From contig DAIQNR010000010.1 in the NCBI GenBank assembly GCA_036788295.1, positions 41,288 to 105,287 on the forward strand: a DNA stretch of 64,000 nt. The letters run 5' to 3'. Shown here piece by piece: positions 17,825 through 26,941 of the stretch (position 1 is its first letter; every line of letters starts with the position of its first letter). Source of the DNA: JAHQVK01 sp036788295 (lineage in GTDB: Bacteria > Myxococcota > Kuafuiibacteriia > Kuafuiibacteriales > Kuafuiibacteriaceae). Position numbers and translations under genes: made by a program. A model generated the notes under the pieces. The model was given only the letters and a program-made list of their open reading frames with translations. It made no database searches and was not told where the DNA came from.

Positions 17825-19573
17825 ATGGTGAGCCCCCCCACCGAGCGCCGCAGCGCACCGGACCGGATCGGCCCCTACGAGGTCGAGGCCGAGCTGCGTT
17901 CCATCCCCGGGGCTCGATTCTTGTCGGCGCGCGCCCTGGGGGGCGAGCCGGTCGTGCTGCAGGTGGTGTTCCTTCGCCCGGCGCGGGGGCGGAGCGCGGA
18001 CCGGGAGGAGGAGGCTCTTCGGCTGGCGAGGGCGACCGCGCACCACATCGGGAGCGGCGCCTCGCTCGTTTCGAGCCACGGCAGCAGCGACCTCGTCGAC
18101 GGTCGGCGGGCGCTGTTCTGGCAGCTTCGGGAGCAGGTCCCGCCCCCGGCGCCGCGGCCGATCGCGGCGGAACGCTGGTGCATGGAAGCGGAGGCGCTGC
18201 TCGGGCGGCTCCTGGCCCGACACCGGGCCGGCACCAGGGCGCCGCTGCTCACCGAGTTCGCCTTGTTCGAAGGGCGCGAGGGCCTCGACTGGTTCGGGGT
18301 GCCGGTGGCGACGTGTCCGGTGTGGGTGGGGCTCGGTGCGCCCCCACCGAGGGTGGCGCCAGGGGAACGGTCGCAGCCGACCGAGCAGGGGGACCTCTGG
18401 CGACTCGGCCGCGCGCTCGCTGGCGTCGGGGCTCGAGACGTCGGAGGTCCGCCGTGGGCCCGCTGGCTGGAGGGGCTCGAATACGGGCGCTTCGATCGGG
18501 CCGAAGACGCGCTCGACGCCTTGCCGTCCCGCGCGAAGCGGGCGCGTTCCCTCACCAGAGAAGCGGTCGCTACGGAGTCGGTGGAGCGATGCGGCGCGCT
18601 CGAGTCCGCCATCCCGCTCCTTCGCTCGATGAGCGTCGCCGAACAGGCGGCGGTGGATGCGCTCGCGATGTCCTGGTCGAACCCGTCCCTCGGCACCGGG
18701 GAGAGCCCCTGGAGCGACGTCGAGCCGATGCCCTCTGCCGCCCCCGAGCCGGACTCGGGGGTCTTCACCGCCCCGCACTCGGCCCTGGTCGCCTCCCCGG
18801 TGCGAGAGGCGCCCCCGAGCGCCTTCGACGGACGTCGCTGGGTCCCCGGGGTCCTCGCCGCCCTGGCCCTGTCCGGCGGTCTGGTGTTCGCGGCCAGGCG
18901 AGCCGGCGAGGCCTCGGGGCAGGACCGTCCAGCGTCGGTCGAGGCGGTCGTGCGGCTCGAGAGCGATCCGCCGGGGGCGAGGGTCCTCGCCGCCTCCGAT
19001 GGTCGCGAGCTCGGTCGGGCTCCGGTCGAGCTGTGGGGGGCCCCGGCGGGGACGGCGAGGGTTCTCGTCGCCCTCGAGGGCTACGATCCGGTCGGTTTGA
19101 CCTTGCCTGAGCGAGGCGCGGTCGCGGTCCGGCTCGAGCCGGTCGATGTCGGGGCCGGGTGCCGGGTCGAGCTCGAACTCGACGCCGCGGCCGAGTCGTG
19201 GCCGGGCGGCGAGCCGGTGGAGCGCTCGCTCCGGATCGTAGGAGGGGGCACGGTCGTCCGCGCGAAGCCGGGGAAGCTCAGGGGCGGGGCTGCTCTCGTC
19301 ACCTGCGCCGGACCGCGCCGAGGCGGGCCGGTCCGCGTGGCCTTCGATGCTCCGCTCGCCGAGCGCCGGCTCCGGGTCGCCGGCCCGTCCGGAGCGCTTG
19401 TCTTCATCGACGGGCGGCCGGTGGGGGTGGCTCCGGTAGAGGTGCGGGCCCGAGGCGCTTTTGTGCTCGTCCGGGTCGAGCGCGACGGGGTTTCGGTCGA
19501 GCGCTGGGTCTCGCTCGAGCGGGACATCGAATTCGACCCCGACCTCGGGGGCGGTGGACCCCCTCGGGGATGA
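17825..19573 (+). CDS. Pseudokinase with transmembrane helix and PEGA domains
   Basis: ATG 17825 is chosen because the kinase-like region begins just after it (DRIGPYEVEAEL, compare the GxYEIxxxLG start of bacterial Ser/Thr kinases). The glycine loop is missing, the VAIK lysine is replaced (VVLQVV), and no HRD or DFG motif is present, so catalysis is not expected. A single membrane helix occurs near residues 342-356 (VLAALALSGGLVFAA). Outside it are two PEGA-like repeats: AVVRLESDPPGARVLA...RAPVELWG and LRVAGPSGALVFIDGRPVG...VEVRARG. Its stop overlaps the next start (ATGA). Pseudokinase-PEGA proteins in Myxococcota probably bind partners; none is known here. Confidence 0.72.
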   Translation: MVSPPTERRSAPDRIGPYEVEAELRSIPGARFLSARALGGEPVVLQVVFLRPARGRSADREEEALRLARATAHHIGSGASLVSSHGSSDLVDGRRALFWQLREQVPPPAPRPIAAERWCMEAEALLGRLLARHRAGTRAPLLTEFALFEGREGLDWFGVPVATCPVWVGLGAPPPRVAPGERSQPTEQGDLWRLGRALAGVGARDVGGPPWARWLEGLEYGRFDRAEDALDALPSRAKRARSLTREAVATESVERCGALESAIPLLRSMSVAEQAAVDALAMSWSNPSLGTGESPWSDVEPMPSAAPEPDSGVFTAPHSALVASPVREAPPSAFDGRRWVPGVLAALALSGGLVFAARRAGEASGQDRPASVEAVVRLESDPPGARVLAASDGRELGRAPVELWGAPAGTARVLVALEGYDPVGLTLPERGAVAVRLEPVDVGAGCRVELELDAAAESWPGGEPVERSLRIVGGGTVVRAKPGKLRGGAALVTCAGPRRGGPVRVAFDAPLAERRLRVAGPSGALVFIDGRPVGVAPVEVRARGAFVLVRVERDGVSVERWVSLERDIEFDPDLGGGGPPRG

Positions 19574-21423
19574 GCCGGGCCCGAGCGGGGGTCGCCTGGC
19601 TCTCGCTCGCGCTGCTCGGCGCGTGGACGGTGCGCTTTGGGCCGCTCGGTCCGGGGCTGCCCGGCGCGGCTGACCTCGCCTGGTTCAGCCGACCGCTTGG
19701 GGGCGGACAGCGGGGCTGGCTGGTCGCGGTGGCCGCGCTGGTGCTCGCGGGGGCGTGGCGGCGGCGGCCCGCGCGCTTGTCCGAGGCCTCGGGGCAGGTC
19801 GCGGCGGCGGTGGCGGTCGCGCTCGTCGGCTCCCTACTCGTCGAGGTCGGTCATCTGTTGCTGTTCGCGGCGGCGGCGGCGGCGGCGGCGGTCCTCGTGT
19901 CGCTGCAACTTCCCTTTCCGACCCGCCGAGCACCGGGCTCTTGGCTGCCTGCGGCCCTCTATGGGGCGGTGGCGGTCACGTTCGCGGTGTTTTCGCTGCA
20001 CCGGCATCGGTCCTTCGGCAGCGGTTCCTGGGACCTCGGCTGCATGGCCCACAACTTCTACCGGGCGTCCCGCGGCCTCTCCACCGTCTCGACGGTGCTC
20101 GGTGACGTGGACTTTCTCGGCGACCACTTCATGCCCGGGATCTACCTGTTGGCCCCGCTGTTCTGGGTCGATGCCTCCGCGTCCATGGTGCTGCTCGTGC
20201 AGGCGGCGAGCCTCGCCGTGGTGGCCCCGGCTCTGTACGGGATCGCTCGCCGGCACGGGGCCGGTCCGGAGCCGGCGGCCGCCCTCGCGGTCGCGGTCGG
20301 TCTCGGCTTCGGCATGCAGTCCGCGGCGTATTTCGACGCCCACGAGATCACGGTCGGGTTCGGGTTCCTCGCCGCCGCCCTCTACGCGCTCGAGACCGGG
20401 CGTCTCGGGTGGGCGACCGCCTCGCTCGTCGTGTTCTCGCTGTTCAAGGAGAGCCTCGGCGCCTACGTCGCGTTCCTGGGGCTGTTCCTGCTCGTGACGG
20501 CGGGTCCGGATCCCAGGCGCCGCCGATTCGGGGCGGCGTGGCTCGTCTACGGCGCAGTGTGGTTCGTGGCCGTGAACCGGGTTCTGAAGCCGTGGTTTGC
20601 CGCCGGCGGTCGGATCACCTCCCACGAGACGTTCACCGACTTCGGTCCGACCTTGTTCACGGCGCTGCTCGGCATGCTCGCCGACCCGCTGCGGACCGCC
20701 GCGGTGACGCTCATCCCGGCCGAGAAGGGGCTGAGTCTCGGGGTGACGCTCATCGGGGCGGGGGGAGGGCTGGCGCTGGGCGCGCCGTCGGTGCTGCTCG
20801 CGGCGGCTCCGCTGGTCGCCGAGCGGTTTCTGTCCTCCAAAGAATCGATGTGGCAGATGGGCTACCACTACGCCGCCCCGCTGACGCTGTACGCAGGGTG
20901 GGCGGCGGCGCGGGCGCTGCCCGCCGCGACCGCGTGGGTGGCCACCGGTCTTCAGCGGATCGAGCCCAGCGGGTCGCGGTCGGCCGCCCGAGCCCTCGCT
21001 CTGTACTTCGTGTTCGTCGGTCTGCTCGTGAACGGGTTCGGCTACCGCCACCCGGCCAACTTTCACGTCTGGCGGGAGTCGTACTTCTCGACCGCCGACA
21101 AGCAGCGGGACAACGCGGCGGCGGTGGCCTTCGTTCGCGGCTTCGGCCGAGAGGCGAAGGTCGCCGCCCAAAACCGGATCCTCCCCCACCTCGCCGACCG
21201 CCCGTGGATTTGGAGGCTCGGCGAGCACAAGAAGGCCAACCTCGTCGTGCTGTCGCTCGACGAGTCGGCGTGGCCCTACTCGGACCGGTTCCCGGCCCAG
21301 CTCGCGGCGCAGCTGGATCGGGATCCGGAATGGAGCGTCGCCTTCGAGGCCGGCCTGACCAGGGTGTACGAGCGGCGCGGGGACGAGACCGATGGGCTTG
21401 CGCCGGCAGGCTCCGCCCGGTAG
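19570..21423 (+). CDS. DUF2079 multi-pass membrane protein
   Basis: ATG 19570 overlaps the preceding stop (ATGA). The 617-residue protein has about a dozen hydrophobic helices and the DUF2079 signature: SWDLGCMAHNFYRASRGLSTV, then GDHFMPGIYLLAPLFW and YFDAHEITVGFG. DUF2079 proteins resemble GT-C glycosyltransferases in layout (acidic residues in the first extracytoplasmic loop, here Asp in SWDLG and GDHF), but activity has not been shown for most members. A soluble C-terminal stretch of about 110 residues follows the last helix. Low-complexity Ala runs near residue 100 come from a (GCG)n tract. Confidence 0.8.
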   Translation: MSRARAGVAWLSLALLGAWTVRFGPLGPGLPGAADLAWFSRPLGGGQRGWLVAVAALVLAGAWRRRPARLSEASGQVAAAVAVALVGSLLVEVGHLLLFAAAAAAAAVLVSLQLPFPTRRAPGSWLPAALYGAVAVTFAVFSLHRHRSFGSGSWDLGCMAHNFYRASRGLSTVSTVLGDVDFLGDHFMPGIYLLAPLFWVDASASMVLLVQAASLAVVAPALYGIARRHGAGPEPAAALAVAVGLGFGMQSAAYFDAHEITVGFGFLAAALYALETGRLGWATASLVVFSLFKESLGAYVAFLGLFLLVTAGPDPRRRRFGAAWLVYGAVWFVAVNRVLKPWFAAGGRITSHETFTDFGPTLFTALLGMLADPLRTAAVTLIPAEKGLSLGVTLIGAGGGLALGAPSVLLAAAPLVAERFLSSKESMWQMGYHYAAPLTLYAGWAAARALPAATAWVATGLQRIEPSGSRSAARALALYFVFVGLLVNGFGYRHPANFHVWRESYFSTADKQRDNAAAVAFVRGFGREAKVAAQNRILPHLADRPWIWRLGEHKKANLVVLSLDESAWPYSDRFPAQLAAQLDRDPEWSVAFEAGLTRVYERRGDETDGLAPAGSAR

Positions 21424-21432
21424 GTCCACCCC

Positions 21433-21786
21433 GTGCCTGGCTATGGGGGCCTGCTCGCGGTGTTCGTGATCGCCGTCCTCCTGGCGGTGGGCCTGCACCT
21501 GCTGACGACCGCGCTCGGCCCGCGGGCCCGAAATCCGGTCAAGGACCAGCCGTTCGAGTGCGGAAACCTGTCCGCGCAGCCGTTTCGGCAGCGGGTGAGC
21601 GTCCGCTTCTACGTCGTGGCCCTGCTGTTCATCATCTTCGACATGGAGACCGTGTTCTTGTTTCCGTGGGCGGTCGTGTTTCGGGATCTGGGGTGGCCGG
21701 GCTTCGGGACCATGCTCTCGTTCGTCGCGGTGCTGGGCGTGGGCCTCGTCTACGTGTGGCGCCGGGGCGCGCTCGACTGGGAATGA
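21433..21786 (+). CDS. nuoA: NADH-quinone oxidoreductase subunit A
   Basis: This 117-residue membrane protein starts at GTG 21433, nine bases after the DUF2079 gene. It has three helices and the NuoA signatures: NPVKDQPFECGN (KxxPYECG), then RVSVRFYVVALLFIIFDMETVFLFPWAV, split here only by reading. NuoA is part of the membrane arm of complex I next to the quinone site. nuoB and nuoC follow, but no further complex I genes are present. Confidence 0.95.
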   Translation: MPGYGGLLAVFVIAVLLAVGLHLLTTALGPRARNPVKDQPFECGNLSAQPFRQRVSVRFYVVALLFIIFDMETVFLFPWAVVFRDLGWPGFGTMLSFVAVLGVGLVYVWRRGALDWE

Positions 21787-21835
21787 GGCGGGTCCGTCGT
21801 TGAAGCGTAGGCGGTAGGAGCGATAAGCTCGCACC

Positions 21836-22387
21836 ATGGGCACGGAGGAGAGTCTCCTCGGGGACGAGGCCACCACCACCACCGTCGAGGCGGCCGAGGG
21901 CTTCTTCCGTCGGCTCCTGAACCGCAACGAGGCGGTCCAGGACGTGGTGAACTGGGGTCGGAAGTGGTCGTTTTTCCAGTACCCTTTCGTGACCGCCTGC
22001 TGCGGGATGGAGTACATGGCCGCCGCCGGTCCGCGGTACGACTACTCGCGCTTCGGCGCCGAGCTGCCGCGGTTTTCTCCCCGCCAGGCCGACCTGCTGA
22101 TGGTGGTCGGCACCATCACCCACAAGCAGGCGCCGATCCTGCGAACCGTGTACGAGCAGATGGCGGATCCGAAGTGGGTGATCAGCTTCGGCGTGTGCGC
22201 GTCCTCGGGCGGCTTCTACCGAAACTACGCTACCGTGCAGGGCATCGACACCCTCATCCCCGTGGACGTGTACATTCCCGGCTGCCCTCCGCGACCGGAG
22301 GCGGTGCTCGACGCCCTCATGATGCTCCAAGGGAAGGTCCAGAAGGAGCGGCGGCCCCTGCTGCCGGTGAAGGCGGACTCAAAGTGA
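21836..22387 (+). CDS. nuoB: NADH-quinone oxidoreductase subunit B
   Basis: The 183-residue product carries the N2 iron-sulfur ligands: the tandem Cys in TACCGMEYMA, the Cys of GVCASSGG and the Cys of YIPGCPPRPE. The RQADLLMVVGTITHK and MADPKWVISFG blocks are standard NuoB. It transfers electrons from the peripheral arm to quinone. ATG 21836 begins an N-terminal extension rich in Glu/Thr. The last bases overlap the nuoC start (GTGA). Confidence 0.96.
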   Translation: MGTEESLLGDEATTTTVEAAEGFFRRLLNRNEAVQDVVNWGRKWSFFQYPFVTACCGMEYMAAAGPRYDYSRFGAELPRFSPRQADLLMVVGTITHKQAPILRTVYEQMADPKWVISFGVCASSGGFYRNYATVQGIDTLIPVDVYIPGCPPRPEAVLDALMMLQGKVQKERRPLLPVKADSK

Positions 22388-22881
22388 GCGCGGCTGTGCT
22401 CGAGCGGCTGCGCGCGGCCTTGCCCGAAGCGGTGGTGGACAGCCACGCCCAGCACGGGGACGAGACCGCGGTAGTGATCCCGGCGGCGGTGGCCGAGGTC
22501 GCGGCGTTTCTTCGCGACGACCCGGCGACCTCGATGGAGATGCTCTCCGACCTGACCGGGGTCGATCTGCTCGGGGTTCGGGAGCCCCGCTTCGAGGTGG
22601 TGTACCACTTCTATTCGCTTTCGAAGAACCATCGGCTGAGGGTGAAGGTTCGGCTCGACGCCGAGTCCCCGAGCGTGCCTTCGCTCACCGGGTTGTGGAG
22701 CTCGGCCCTGTGGATGGAGCGAGAGGCCTTCGACCTGTACGGGATCGTCTTTCAGGGCCACCCGGACCTTCGCCGCATCCTGATGTACCCCGAGTTCGAA
22801 GGCTACCCGCTGCGCAAGGACTACGACATGGAGCACCGCCAGCCTCGAATTCCCCCTCGGCCGGGGCGGACGCATCTGTGA
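22384..22881 (+). CDS. nuoC: NADH-quinone oxidoreductase subunit C
   Basis: GTG 22384 overlaps the nuoB stop. The 165-residue product has the NuoC pattern: MLSDLTGVD, FEVVYHFYSLSKNHRLRVKV, LWSSALWMEREAFDLYGIVFQGHPDLRRILM (interrupted here only by reading) and GYPLRKDYDM. It is a separate NuoC, not a NuoCD fusion. The gene that normally follows, nuoD, is absent; lepA comes next after 95 bases. The remaining complex I genes must be elsewhere in the genome. Confidence 0.95.
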   Translation: MSAAVLERLRAALPEAVVDSHAQHGDETAVVIPAAVAEVAAFLRDDPATSMEMLSDLTGVDLLGVREPRFEVVYHFYSLSKNHRLRVKVRLDAESPSVPSLTGLWSSALWMEREAFDLYGIVFQGHPDLRRILMYPEFEGYPLRKDYDMEHRQPRIPPRPGRTHL

Positions 22882-22976
22882 TTTTCGCTCGACTTCGGTC
22901 GATCATCCGCGCTTGTCGCCCTCCCGGCGCCGGGCGCGGCCCAGCCGGTCCACTCGACGCCAATAGATAGGACACC

Positions 22977-24791
22977 ATGGCCGACGACTTTCCCATCGAG
23001 CGTATCCGCAACTTTTCCATCATCGCCCACATCGATCACGGGAAGTCGACTCTGGCTGACCGGATCCTGGGCCTCACCGGCGCGCTGTCCGAGCGAGAGA
23101 GCGAGGACCAATACCTCGACAAGATGGATCTGGAGCGAGAGCGGGGCATCACGATCAAAGCCCAAGCGGTGCGGCTCGCCTACCGGGCGCAGGACGGCCA
23201 GGTCTATCGGCTGAACCTCATCGACACCCCTGGGCACGTGGACTTCTCCTACGAGGTGTCACGCTCGCTCGCCGCGTGCGAAGGCGCCCTGCTCGTCGTC
23301 GACGCCGCCCAGGGGGTCGAAGCCCAGACCCTCGCCAACGTGTACCTAGCGGTCGCCCAGAACCTCGAGATCGTCCCGATCATCAACAAGATCGATCTGC
23401 CTTCGGCCCGACCGGACGAGATCCGAACCGAGATCGAGGAGATCATCGGCCTCGATGCACAGGACGCCGTCCTGACCTCGGCCAAGACCGGGCAGGGCGT
23501 CCCCGAGGTGCTCGAGGCGGTGGTCCACCGGATGCCGGCGCCGACCGGGGACCGGGACGCGTCGCTTCGGGGCCTCGTCATGGACTCCTGGTACGATCCC
23601 TACCGCGGCGTCATCTGCTTGGTGCGCATCGTCGAGGGCCGGCTCCAGAACCGGCACCAGGTGTGCTTCGGCGCGAACCCGAAGAAGAAGTTCGAGGTGC
23701 AGGACGTGGGTTGCTTCACCCCCCACGCCGCGGCGCTCGACGAGCTCGTCGCGGGCGAGGTCGGGTTCTTCTCGGCGTCGATCAAGGACGTCCGCGACGC
23801 GAAGGTGGGCGACACCGTCTTCGACGCGGAGGCGGAGACTTTCGGGGTGCTCCCCGGATTTCGGGACGTGAAGCCCATGGTCTACGCCGGCTTCTTCCCC
23901 ATTCAGAGCTCCGGCTACGAGGCGCTGCGCGACGCGCTCGAGAAGCTGAGGCTGAACGACGCCGCGTTCTCCTTCGAGCTCGAGAGCTCGCAGGCGCTGG
24001 GTTTTGGCTTTCGGTGTGGGTTTCTCGGGCTGCTGCACATGAACATCGTGCAGGAGCGGCTCGAGCGGGAGTTCGACGCCGAGCTCATCACGACGTCGCC
24101 CACCACCGTCTACCGGGCCACGCTGAAGGATGGTGAGGTGAAGCTCATCCACAACCCGGCCGAGCTGCCCAGCCCCGACGTCCTCGAGACCCTCGAGGAG
24201 CCGGCCGTGACCTGCCGGGTCCACACCCCCTCCGAGCACGTCGGCGCGATCATCAAGCTGTGCGAGGACCGGAGGGGGACCCAGCAGGGGCTCGAGTACA
24301 TGGGCGAGAAGCGGATCCTCCTCACCTACGAGCTGCCCCTGGCCGAGGTCGTGTACGACTTCTTCGACAAGATGAAGACGGTGAGCCGGGGGTATGCGTC
24401 GCTCGACTACGAGCCTGCCGGATACCGGCACGCGCCGCTCGTTCGGCTCGACGTGATGCTGAACGGCGAGCGCGTCGACGCCTTGAGCATCATCGTGCAC
24501 CGGGACCGGGCCTACGAGCGGGGCAAGCTGCTCACCGAGCGGCTTCGAAAGATCATCCCGAGGCAGCAGTTCGACGTCGCCATCCAGGCCGCGATCGGCA
24601 GCAAGGTCATCGCTCGGGAGACGGTGAAGGCGTACCGCAAGGACGTCACCGCGAAGTGCTACGGTGGTGACATCTCTCGAAAGCGCAAACTCCTCGAGCG
24701 GCAGAAGGAAGGAAAGAAGCGGATGAAGCAAGTCGGTGCGGTCGAGGTGCCGCAGGAAGCCTTTCTGTCCGTGCTCAAGGTGGAGGATTGA
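22977..24791 (+). CDS. lepA: Elongation factor 4
   Basis: The 604-residue protein begins at ATG 22977 after AGGA. The GTPase domain has IIAHIDHGKSTLADRIL, RGITIKAQAV, LIDTPGHVDFSYEV and INKIDLPSA. The C-terminal LepA-specific part includes KGRRGTQQGLEYMG-type sequence and ends with ISRKRKLLERQKEGKKRMK, the basic CTD tail that reaches the ribosomal peptidyl transferase centre. LepA acts on stalled or assembling ribosomes. Its stop overlaps a possible TTG start of lepB, a common lepA-lepB pairing. Confidence 0.97.
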   Translation: MADDFPIERIRNFSIIAHIDHGKSTLADRILGLTGALSERESEDQYLDKMDLERERGITIKAQAVRLAYRAQDGQVYRLNLIDTPGHVDFSYEVSRSLAACEGALLVVDAAQGVEAQTLANVYLAVAQNLEIVPIINKIDLPSARPDEIRTEIEEIIGLDAQDAVLTSAKTGQGVPEVLEAVVHRMPAPTGDRDASLRGLVMDSWYDPYRGVICLVRIVEGRLQNRHQVCFGANPKKKFEVQDVGCFTPHAAALDELVAGEVGFFSASIKDVRDAKVGDTVFDAEAETFGVLPGFRDVKPMVYAGFFPIQSSGYEALRDALEKLRLNDAAFSFELESSQALGFGFRCGFLGLLHMNIVQERLEREFDAELITTSPTTVYRATLKDGEVKLIHNPAELPSPDVLETLEEPAVTCRVHTPSEHVGAIIKLCEDRRGTQQGLEYMGEKRILLTYELPLAEVVYDFFDKMKTVSRGYASLDYEPAGYRHAPLVRLDVMLNGERVDALSIIVHRDRAYERGKLLTERLRKIIPRQQFDVAIQAAIGSKVIARETVKAYRKDVTAKCYGGDISRKRKLLERQKEGKKRMKQVGAVEVPQEAFLSVLKVED

Positions 24792-25765
24792 CGGGCGTGG
24801 TGGCCGACCCGACCGGCGCGTCCAAGGCGGTGCCCTCCCGTCGGCTCGGGCGAAGCACGCGCCGTTCGGCCCGACGTTTCGTGAAGGACATCCGTCGCTT
24901 GTTGAGACGGCATGACCACCGGCTCAACCGGCCCGACGTCGAGCGGCTCGAACGGGCGCTGCAAGAGGTCGAGACGGCGGTGGGCGCGGGAGTCGAGCAG
25001 CCGGCCCGGGATGCGTTGGCTCGGGCCGACGAGTTGGCGGACCAGGTCGTGGGTTTCGCTCGAAAGAGCGCGACCCGGGAATACGTGGAGTCGGTGGCGG
25101 TGGCGGTGGCGATCGCGCTGATGGTCCGCTCCTTCGGCGTGGAGGCGTTCAAGATCCCGAGCGGTTCGATGATCCCGACCCTCGAAGTCGGTGACCACAT
25201 CTTCGTCAACAAGTTCCTCTACGGGCTGCGGGTCCCGCTCTCGAACGCGTGGTTCGCGCGGTGGTCGAGTCCGCAGCGAGGCGATGTCATCGTCTTTCGG
25301 TTCCCTCCGGACATGTCGAAGGACTACATCAAGCGGGTGGTGGCGGTCGCGGGCGATCGGGTGGCGACCGAAGGGGATCGGGTCTTCGTGAACGACGAGG
25401 AGCTCCCCAGGGAGATGACATCCGATCGGACCGACGAGGATTCGACCTTCCGCGAGGTGAACGCCGGGGCTGAATACTTCGTGCGCTACGACGCCGGGGG
25501 CTCGCCGTTTCGCGACCTTCCCCGGGAGGGCTTCTCTGCGCCGGGGCTCGATTGCGAGGAGGGCCCGCCGCCGGCCGCTGGCTGCGTCGTGCAGGACGGC
25601 TTTCTGTTCGTGATGGGCGACAACCGGAACAACTCGGAAGACAGCCGCATGTGGGGAGCGACTCCGGTCGAGAACGTGAAGGGCAAAGCGATGTTCGTGT
25701 GGGCGTCGTGGCGAGGGTCCTGGTTCGATTTTCGGTTCGAGCGGGTGGGGCGCTCCATTCGGTGA
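24788..25765 (+). CDS. lepB: Signal peptidase I
   Basis: The protein of about 320 residues has one membrane helix (YVESVAVAVAIALMVRSF) followed by the catalytic Ser motif PSGSMIPTLEVGD, the catalytic Lys in KDYIKRVVAVAGD, and the box E motif GDNRNNSEDSRMWG. LepB cleaves signal peptides of the many exported proteins seen in this window. A long charged N-terminal region precedes the helix. The start is uncertain: TTG 24788 overlaps the lepA stop, while GTG 24797 or 24800 sit at better distance from the GGAGG at 24782-24786. The SRMWG region carries the typical cytoplasm-distal insert of larger deltaproteobacterial enzymes. Confidence 0.95.
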   Translation: MTGVVADPTGASKAVPSRRLGRSTRRSARRFVKDIRRLLRRHDHRLNRPDVERLERALQEVETAVGAGVEQPARDALARADELADQVVGFARKSATREYVESVAVAVAIALMVRSFGVEAFKIPSGSMIPTLEVGDHIFVNKFLYGLRVPLSNAWFARWSSPQRGDVIVFRFPPDMSKDYIKRVVAVAGDRVATEGDRVFVNDEELPREMTSDRTDEDSTFREVNAGAEYFVRYDAGGSPFRDLPREGFSAPGLDCEEGPPPAAGCVVQDGFLFVMGDNRNNSEDSRMWGATPVENVKGKAMFVWASWRGSWFDFRFERVGRSIR

Positions 25766-25947
25766 GAGGGGCGCGGTCTTCGGCCTCTTCCTCTGTGCGG
25801 GGCGGCCGAAAACGTCGGCGTCGGTGGCGGACCAAGGACGCCCGGATTTCCCTTTGACAGGGGAGCCGGGGTAGAAGATGAGGGCCCGGGCCGGGCGCGC
25901 CGGACGAAACCCGGCGGCGACGCCCGGGCGGCGCTCGGAGGTGCACG

Positions 25948-26490
25948 TTGGTGGACAGAAGAGAAGTCCGGCTCGCTGGCGCCGGGAACCACGGGATGAT
26001 CGAGGCAGGTCTCATCCTGCAGGTGGCCGCGGCCATCTACGACGACATGAACGCCCACCACGTGCAGAGCTACGGCCCTGAAGCCCGGAGCGAAGCGGCG
26101 CGGTCCGAGGTGATCATCTCGGACGGCGACATCGACTACCCAAAGGCGACGCAGGTGGACGCCCTGGTGGCGACGACCCAAGCGGCGCTCGAGCGGTACG
26201 CCCACGACCTGAAGCCGAACGCGACCGTGATCGTGGACGAGGACGTGGACACCAGCGGCCTGCCCGATCTGCGGGTGGTGCGGCTCGCGCTGGTGGCGGC
26301 GGCCGAGCAGACGCTCGGAAAGCCGTCGCTCCTCCCGATCGTGGCCCTCGGGGCCCTCGTGGAGCTGACCGGGGTGGTGACGAAGCCCGCTCTCGAGGCG
26401 GCGGTCAAGGATCACGTTCCCCGCGGTGGGGAACAACTTCATGTGCAGGCGCTCGAGACCGGCTACGAGCTGGCGAGCGCGGCCCGTTGA
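25948..26490 (+). CDS. 2-oxoacid:ferredoxin oxidoreductase gamma-type subunit (orphan)
   Basis: Starts at TTG 25948 or GTG 25951, both downstream of GGAGG. The 180-residue product matches the POR gamma domain: GAGNHGMIEAGLILQVAAAI, QSYGPEARSEAARSEVIISD and DIDYPKATQVDALVATTQ. The family's usual glycine loop GxGGQG is changed to GAGNHG here. In complete enzymes this subunit is paired with alpha and beta (TPP-binding) subunits that oxidise pyruvate or 2-oxoglutarate with CoA; neither is present nearby. ndk begins 17 bases downstream, so the two are probably co-transcribed. Confidence 0.82.
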   Translation: MVDRREVRLAGAGNHGMIEAGLILQVAAAIYDDMNAHHVQSYGPEARSEAARSEVIISDGDIDYPKATQVDALVATTQAALERYAHDLKPNATVIVDEDVDTSGLPDLRVVRLALVAAAEQTLGKPSLLPIVALGALVELTGVVTKPALEAAVKDHVPRGGEQLHVQALETGYELASAAR

Positions 26491-26506
26491 ACCGACGGAG
26501 AACAGA

Positions 26507-26932
26507 ATGGCTGTGGAACGAACCCTGAGCATCATCAAACCGGACGCGGTCCGAAAGGCGGCGATCGGGCCGATCCTCTCCATGGTCGAGGGCGCGGGCC
26601 TGCGCATCGCGGCCATGCGCATGGTCCACCTGAGCACCGCGGACGCCGGGGCTTTCTACGCCGTGCACTCCGCGCGGCCGTTCTACGGCTCGCTGGTCGA
26701 GTTCATGACCTCTGGACCGGTGGTGGTCTCCGTCCTCGAAGGGGAGGACGCGGTCGCGAAGTACCGAGCGCTGATGGGGGCGACGAACCCGGCGCAGGCC
26801 GCTGACGGCACCATCCGCGAGGCGTTCGCGACCGACATCGAGCAAAACGCGGTGCACGGCTCCGACGCAGCCGAGACCGCGGCGGTCGAGATCGCGTTTT
26901 TCTTCCCGACGTCTCAGATCTACGGGACCTGA
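26507..26932 (+). CDS. ndk: Nucleoside diphosphate kinase
   Basis: ATG 26507 follows GGAGAA. The 141-residue product opens ERTLSIIKPDAV, carries GATNPAQAADGTIREAF and the active-site His in NAVHGSDA, and has the length of a normal bacterial Ndk. It equilibrates NTP pools by a phospho-His intermediate. It lies in a close run with the orphan oxidoreductase subunit (17 bases) and rlmN (9 bases). Confidence 0.97.
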   Translation: MAVERTLSIIKPDAVRKAAIGPILSMVEGAGLRIAAMRMVHLSTADAGAFYAVHSARPFYGSLVEFMTSGPVVVSVLEGEDAVAKYRALMGATNPAQAADGTIREAFATDIEQNAVHGSDAAETAAVEIAFFFPTSQIYGT

Positions 26933-26941
26933 GCGACCAAA

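Noticed and set aside
25854..25882. TTGACA ... TAGAAG promoter before the oxidoreductase subunit gene
   Set aside because: The spacing is only 12 bases to TAGAAG; a 17-base spacing gives GATGAG, so neither arrangement is convincing.
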